From Mercurialis annua (taxonomy: Eukaryota; Streptophyta; Magnoliopsida; Malpighiales; Euphorbiaceae): DNA of 64,000 bases. The position numbers and the translations under genes are program-made. Location of the stretch: the NCBI RefSeq assembly GCF_937616625.2, contig NC_065571.1, forward strand, positions 22,022,201 to 22,086,200, read 5' to 3'. A model generated the notes under the pieces. The model worked only from the letters and a program-made list of their open reading frames with translations. It did not search any database and was not told where the DNA came from. This document shows, piece after piece, positions 59,797 to 64,000 of this stretch (its first letter is position 1; every line of letters begins with the position of its first letter).

Positions 59797-60600
59797 ATAA
59801 GCAGCTTTTGAACTGTTTTTCGGCATTGTGGATTTGATTTGGAACGTGCTACTCGATGGGCATCATCGGGACTGCGTGCGCACCGGTAATGATTATGGTA
59901 CTGAGGTAGGTTTGAGATACGTCTCACCTTAGTGAGGGCACCGGTGGAAGATACGTCTCCTAGGCTCACTATTTATTAAGTGATAGTCGGGGATCGGTTA
60001 TTGAGATACCTCTCACCGAAACGACAATGGATTTAGAATTGTGGTTTAGGGTTTCATTGATAATCCATAATGAAAATGTTTTATTAAACGTTTTAAAGAT
60101 TTTTAACTTAATAAATATAAATGGTTATATAAACTCTACTCAGTAAATCTGACCCCGTTGTTTTCCCAAATTTTCCAGGTTTATGATTAGAGCATTGGTT
60201 GATCTCCGTTTCTTCATTCTCGAAGGTTCTTTATTTTATTTTCAGATTAAAAGAGTCGAACTGTTTTAAACTCTTAGACCGCAGTAGTAGTATCAGATTA
60301 TTTATGACTCAGTCTTATACTTATCGTTTTAGACTATCATTTGTTGGTGTAGTCCAACTATTATTTTTCAGCTTTGGCATGATTACAGTAATTTTGGTAT
60401 TATATATTATTTGCCATGCTCTTGGAGTTTAATTTGAGATTAAGTATATTTTGAATATATGTTGCTTATATGTACTGCTAGACTAGGTTGGAGTCTCGGT
60501 TGCCCCCAAGCATGTGGTTTTATGCAGGTACATAGTTGTTTATGATATTTATCTGTTATCCGCAACGTTTGCTACGGGTTTTGGTACGACCATACCCATA

Positions 60601-63561
60601 TATCACGACCCAATTTCATGGATCGCGACTGGCGCTAGGGTATGGGTATAGTCGTACCAAAACCCGTAGCAAGCCTCGCAGATAACCTTATATAAAAATA
60701 AACCTGCAAGAAAACCACTGCTCGGGGGAAACCGAGACTCCAACCTAAGTCTAACAGTTTATACAACAGTTCTAATATCATAACTTGATAATAATCCGAA
60801 ACTGTGAATCATGCCTCAAATATAATAATCCAATGTAACATGCCAAAGTATAATAATATAAAAGTCGTACCACTACGACAAACCAAAGTATAATAATCAA
60901 ACACTATACTAGTTCTACTGCGGTCTAAGAGTTTAAAACAACAGACTAGTTTTATTGACATAAAAACCTCCAAGAATCAAGAATCGGAGTGGACCAGCTT
61001 TCAAATCATAAAACTGGAAAATTTGGGGAAACAACGGGGTCAGATATACTGAGATGAGTTCGCAATACCATTTACATTTATTAAGTTTAAAACCCTTAAA
61101 TCAAAACCTTTTATACTAATATAATATGATTATGGAAAACAGTATTGAAATGATTCCAGCGTAAGTATGGCATAGCATATTGATAAACCCAGAGTAGTCG
61201 GTAACATATCCTCGTCATATACCAGCGTAAGCAAGACTTTAGTCTGCCGATCCCAGAGTACTTACCGGTGCACACAGTCTCAATACAAGCCTATCGAGCA
61301 GCTCGTTTCAATCCAGATCCATAATCCATAAAAACAGTTCAAAATTTATAATATTAAAATATGATGCGGTATTTAATAAAGCGGTAAATAGCACTACAAA
61401 CTCACTGCTTGCTTATCCACGTGAAATCTTGGCAAACAGCTAACCCTGCGTAGTTCCGAAGCACGAGCAGTCGACGGGTCTAAAATAATGTATAAGTTAA
61501 AATCCATACAACCCCTAACTCTAAAAATACTAGACACCACATAGGACTAGCATCTTGAACACAACCAAAGTACAACCCAAGTAAGGTAAACATCTATGTA
61601 CCAAACTAACCAAAGAATTCATATCATTCACTTTAAACAATTTAGGCAAGTTAGCTTAGATGAGTTCGTATCCATAAAAACAAAACCGATGTACTTTTTA
61701 TAACTTAAATAGTTCTTTTAAACCAAAGAGTTTCCCAGAGTAGTGTGTTAGCCTTAACTGCAGTATAGCTCAACACAACATGTCGGGCGACACAAGTCTA
61801 ACCCGACCCAACCATAAGCCAAAGTGAAAACCAGAGTTTAAAACCAATCCTTAAATAAAACCAAAGTCATTTGAAAATAAGAACTCAATCCATAGCTTAA
61901 CAATGCCAACCTTAAAAGCAATAAATCATATACCTTGCCAAAACTTGGCAAGTTTCACCCAAGGTATACATCACTTAAAAATGCCACCTTAAATTCAATT
62001 AATAGGATTTAAATACCTTTTAAAGATTTAAACTCAAATCTAAAATATTAACTTAGATAGCCATAGCACCTTTGTAAAATTCACCATAACTTATATACCA
62101 TAACAACCACTGATTTTTAAAACGACCCAAGGTAAACTATCATTTTATAAATGTCCAAAATAGTATATAAAATGTATTTCCAGCCATTAACAATTTGATC
62201 AAAATCAAAATTAAGCCAAAACACTCAAATAATCAAATTTGGCAATTTTGCCGAAAATTGCCTAAACTAGCCAAACGATTCAAATCCAACAATCGATGAA
62301 CCAAAATATGTTACTACTGATTTAAGAACATCAAAACATCATATAGAAAATATTAGATCAGTAGATATAGCATTTGAAAACCATTTTGCAATCGTTGCGT
62401 TTAACTTTCGTAAAATTGTCAATTTACAACACAAACCAATTTCAATTCACATTTACAAATAAAAACTTTTTATATCAGTAGCTATTGATATAAGAACACT
62501 TAATAATCAATCAATTTGGATTCAACCATTTAAATAATTCATTAAACGAATCCAATTCGCACAAGTCTAGAAATCGCTTATTCATTGTTTAATTACACCA
62601 ATTCGTTATTGAATCATGTCAAACAATTTCCAAAACTTATAAAATCAGATCATATATGTATAACGCATCATTTAATCATATAAGATCAGTAGCTTAAATA
62701 TATCATATCAATAACAACGATTCAATCCATCAAAATCCTATATTATGCATTTCTAGGCAAAATCACACAACAACAAATCCATAAATCAATTAGGAGTAAA
62801 AACATTACCTACGAATGATGAACAAGATTATAATTGATGTATTAACCCAAGGTTCAAAGGGCTGGACCGAAATCAATTGGATCCACAAGCCACCAGCGAA
62901 GAACACAACGTAGAAATCGCGTAGATCTTGCGAGTATGATGAAAAATCAAGTTCTTAGCGTAATGATTCGCATCCGGGCTTGTTAGAACAAAGGAAATGT
63001 GTATTTTATATGAAGATATTCGTTTTAGGGTTTGTGGAAAATAAAAGGGGGCTGCTCACATGAAAATATGGGTCTACTTATAGACTTATGCGGGCTTTAC
63101 ATGGGCTTTGATAAAAACCCTGATTTAATTATCATTTTGTGAGTTAGAAGCATCCAAAAAACGTGAAATTTTAACACATGCTAGAATATACTCTTATGAA
63201 CAACATATCAAAAAAATGGGCCTGATCCGATATTTCAATTGGGAGATATCAACGTTTTACTAAAACGGGACAGTTCTGGAAAACATGCGAATGCTGTTTT
63301 GATATATACCCGAAAATAAATCGAATCAACATCAAACACATACGAGATCATGGGATACATATAAGACACTCAAAAATACACAACCAAGGTATCACAAGTG
63401 TTACTTCTAACATATAACCATTCAGAATCAAGTTCAGAATCAAGTTCGAAACATAACAAGAAAAATGTTGAAATGCAAAATAACAACGTTTGCAAGAAAA
63501 CAACCAATTTGTAACGGATAACCAAACTGACAAATCAAGTTTGAAAATACGGGGTATTACA
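60601..63561 (-). mobile_element. 3' LTR L7 of a minus-strand Tekay/Del-like element
   Basis: The plus-strand left end is TATCACGACCC (TG to TA) and the right end GGGGTATTACA. On the minus strand the LTR begins TGTAATACCCCG, directly after a polypurine tract, so this is the 3' LTR and the body of the element lies beyond 64000. Length is 2961 bp. It shares with L1 the blocks AACCCGTAGCAAGCC, CTACTGCGGTCTAAGAG and CGGGGTCAGATATACTGAG, but is clearly diverged from it. It abuts the cut end of L6 head to head, and nested insertion into L6 is the simplest reading. Confidence 0.9.
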
Positions 63562-63582
63562 TTCTCCCCAACTTAAAGAAAA
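63562..63582 (-). other. Polypurine tract of the L7 element
   Basis: On the minus strand this reads TTTCTTTAAGTTGGGGAGAA directly before TGTAATACCCC. Preceded by GAGGACGAA, it is the standard 3' end of Tekay/Del elements and the start site for plus-strand DNA synthesis. Confidence 0.88.
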
Positions 63583-64000
63583 TTCGTCCTCGAATTAAAC
63601 ACAAAACACAATATAAGCGCATAAAGCAACCAAAGTAAAACATATAACACAAATCCAAAGTACTAAAATAACATCGAACATTCGAAGCAATGCTAAACCC
63701 GACGTACCTCAAGGAATGAAAGATAACAATTCCACATAATGGACTCGGTCCCCTAAGTATACTCCCCAACTATATAACCGAATAAAACTGAAACCATAGG
63801 CAATACCTCCACTCATCAACCTACGCACTTGCACAACCACAACTCGACACGTTGTACCTCGAATGATAATTCAAATCACCACACACATAAAACAACAACT
63901 CAAATTTTTACATCAAGTATGCGCAAAATTATAAATTCGACAGTTCAATACTCCAACTATTACTTGATTAAACAAAATATAAACCTCCAAGATTATTCAA
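63583..64000 (-). mobile_element. 3' internal end of the L7 element
   Basis: 418 bp upstream (on the minus strand) of the polypurine tract. I find no recognisable integrase or chromodomain residues here, so it is probably 3' untranslated sequence. Coding sequence is expected to the right of the window. A 70-residue minus-strand frame at 63557-63769 overlaps the polypurine tract and LTR edge and is not a gene. Confidence 0.75.

Larger units (their letters stand above)
44149..60600 (+). repeat. Segmental duplication, copy 2 (interrupted by CACTA)
   Basis: Counterpart of 4976-13620. Order and orientation are the same: LTR L5, satellite, LTR L6. It differs by the 8-kb CACTA insert, satellite indels, a 107-bp segment kept in L6 but lost from L2, and a longer AT repeat near 59743. 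Its left edge is fused to the Tat-like element. Its right edge is where LTR L7 begins, so the original extent on that side may be greater. Confidence 0.88.
57337..60600 (+). mobile_element. LTR L6 (second copy of L2), 3' end missing
   Basis: Begins TGTAATATCCCG after the same satellite context as L2 and follows L2 to CATACCCATA at 60600. There the last 40 bp of the LTR (CCCTAGCGCC...GTGACA in L2) are replaced by the left end of LTR L7. It keeps 107 bp (58729-58835) absent from L2 and has the same MITE at 59430-59742. The TATA-like boxes near 57739 and 57771 are conserved. Confidence 0.92.

Overview
This window looks like heterochromatin from a flowering plant nuclear genome. I see no host gene, tRNA, rRNA or CRISPR. 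The sequence is a large tandem satellite array, about 26.5 kb spread over seven blocks, broken up by transposable elements. Plant origin rests on the elements: long-LTR Ty3/gypsy elements of Tekay/Del type (an initiator-Met-tRNA primer site and the typical 3' end), a Tat/Ogre-type Ty3/gypsy element, a plant CACTA (En/Spm) transposon with TNP2 and Transposase_24 genes, and MITEs. I cannot name the species.

Layout: 1-411, 5' end of a minus-strand LTR (L0). 412-4407, satellite. 4408-7407, solo LTR L1 with a CGTTT duplication. 7408-10505, satellite. 10506-13660, plus-strand LTR L2, then PBS and the first codons of gag, cut off near 14046. 14047-22942, satellite holding a Mutator-type MITE (17936-18438) and an inverted block (18984-20086). 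22943-25771, LTR L3. 25772-26490, satellite. 26491-28978, solo LTR L4 with a GATAA duplication. 28979-36612, satellite. 36613-44149, Tat/Ogre-like element with a complete 5' LTR, primer site and damaged pol, but no visible gag. 44150-46583, part of a second copy of L1. 46584-57336, satellite carrying an 8-kb CACTA element (48293-56337). 57337-60600, LTR L6, a second copy of L2. 60601-63561, 3' LTR (L7) of a minus-strand Tekay element whose body runs off the right edge.

Two large-scale structures stand out. First, the satellite is built from roughly 29-30 bp subunits arranged in a five-subunit higher-order repeat of about 148 bp, with at least two higher-order variants. Second, about 8.6 kb (4976-13620: solo LTR + satellite + LTR) is duplicated at 44149-60600. 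The CACTA element sits only in the second copy, so it inserted after the duplication.

No coding region is clearly intact. The CACTA TNP2 gene is open in one long frame apart from six stop codons that all look like C-to-T or G-to-A changes, with more stops in later exons. The second CACTA gene is better preserved. The Tat pol gene has stops, frameshifts and an internal deletion. TG/CA variation at CpG sites through the satellite and at LTR ends fits heavily methylated, silenced DNA.
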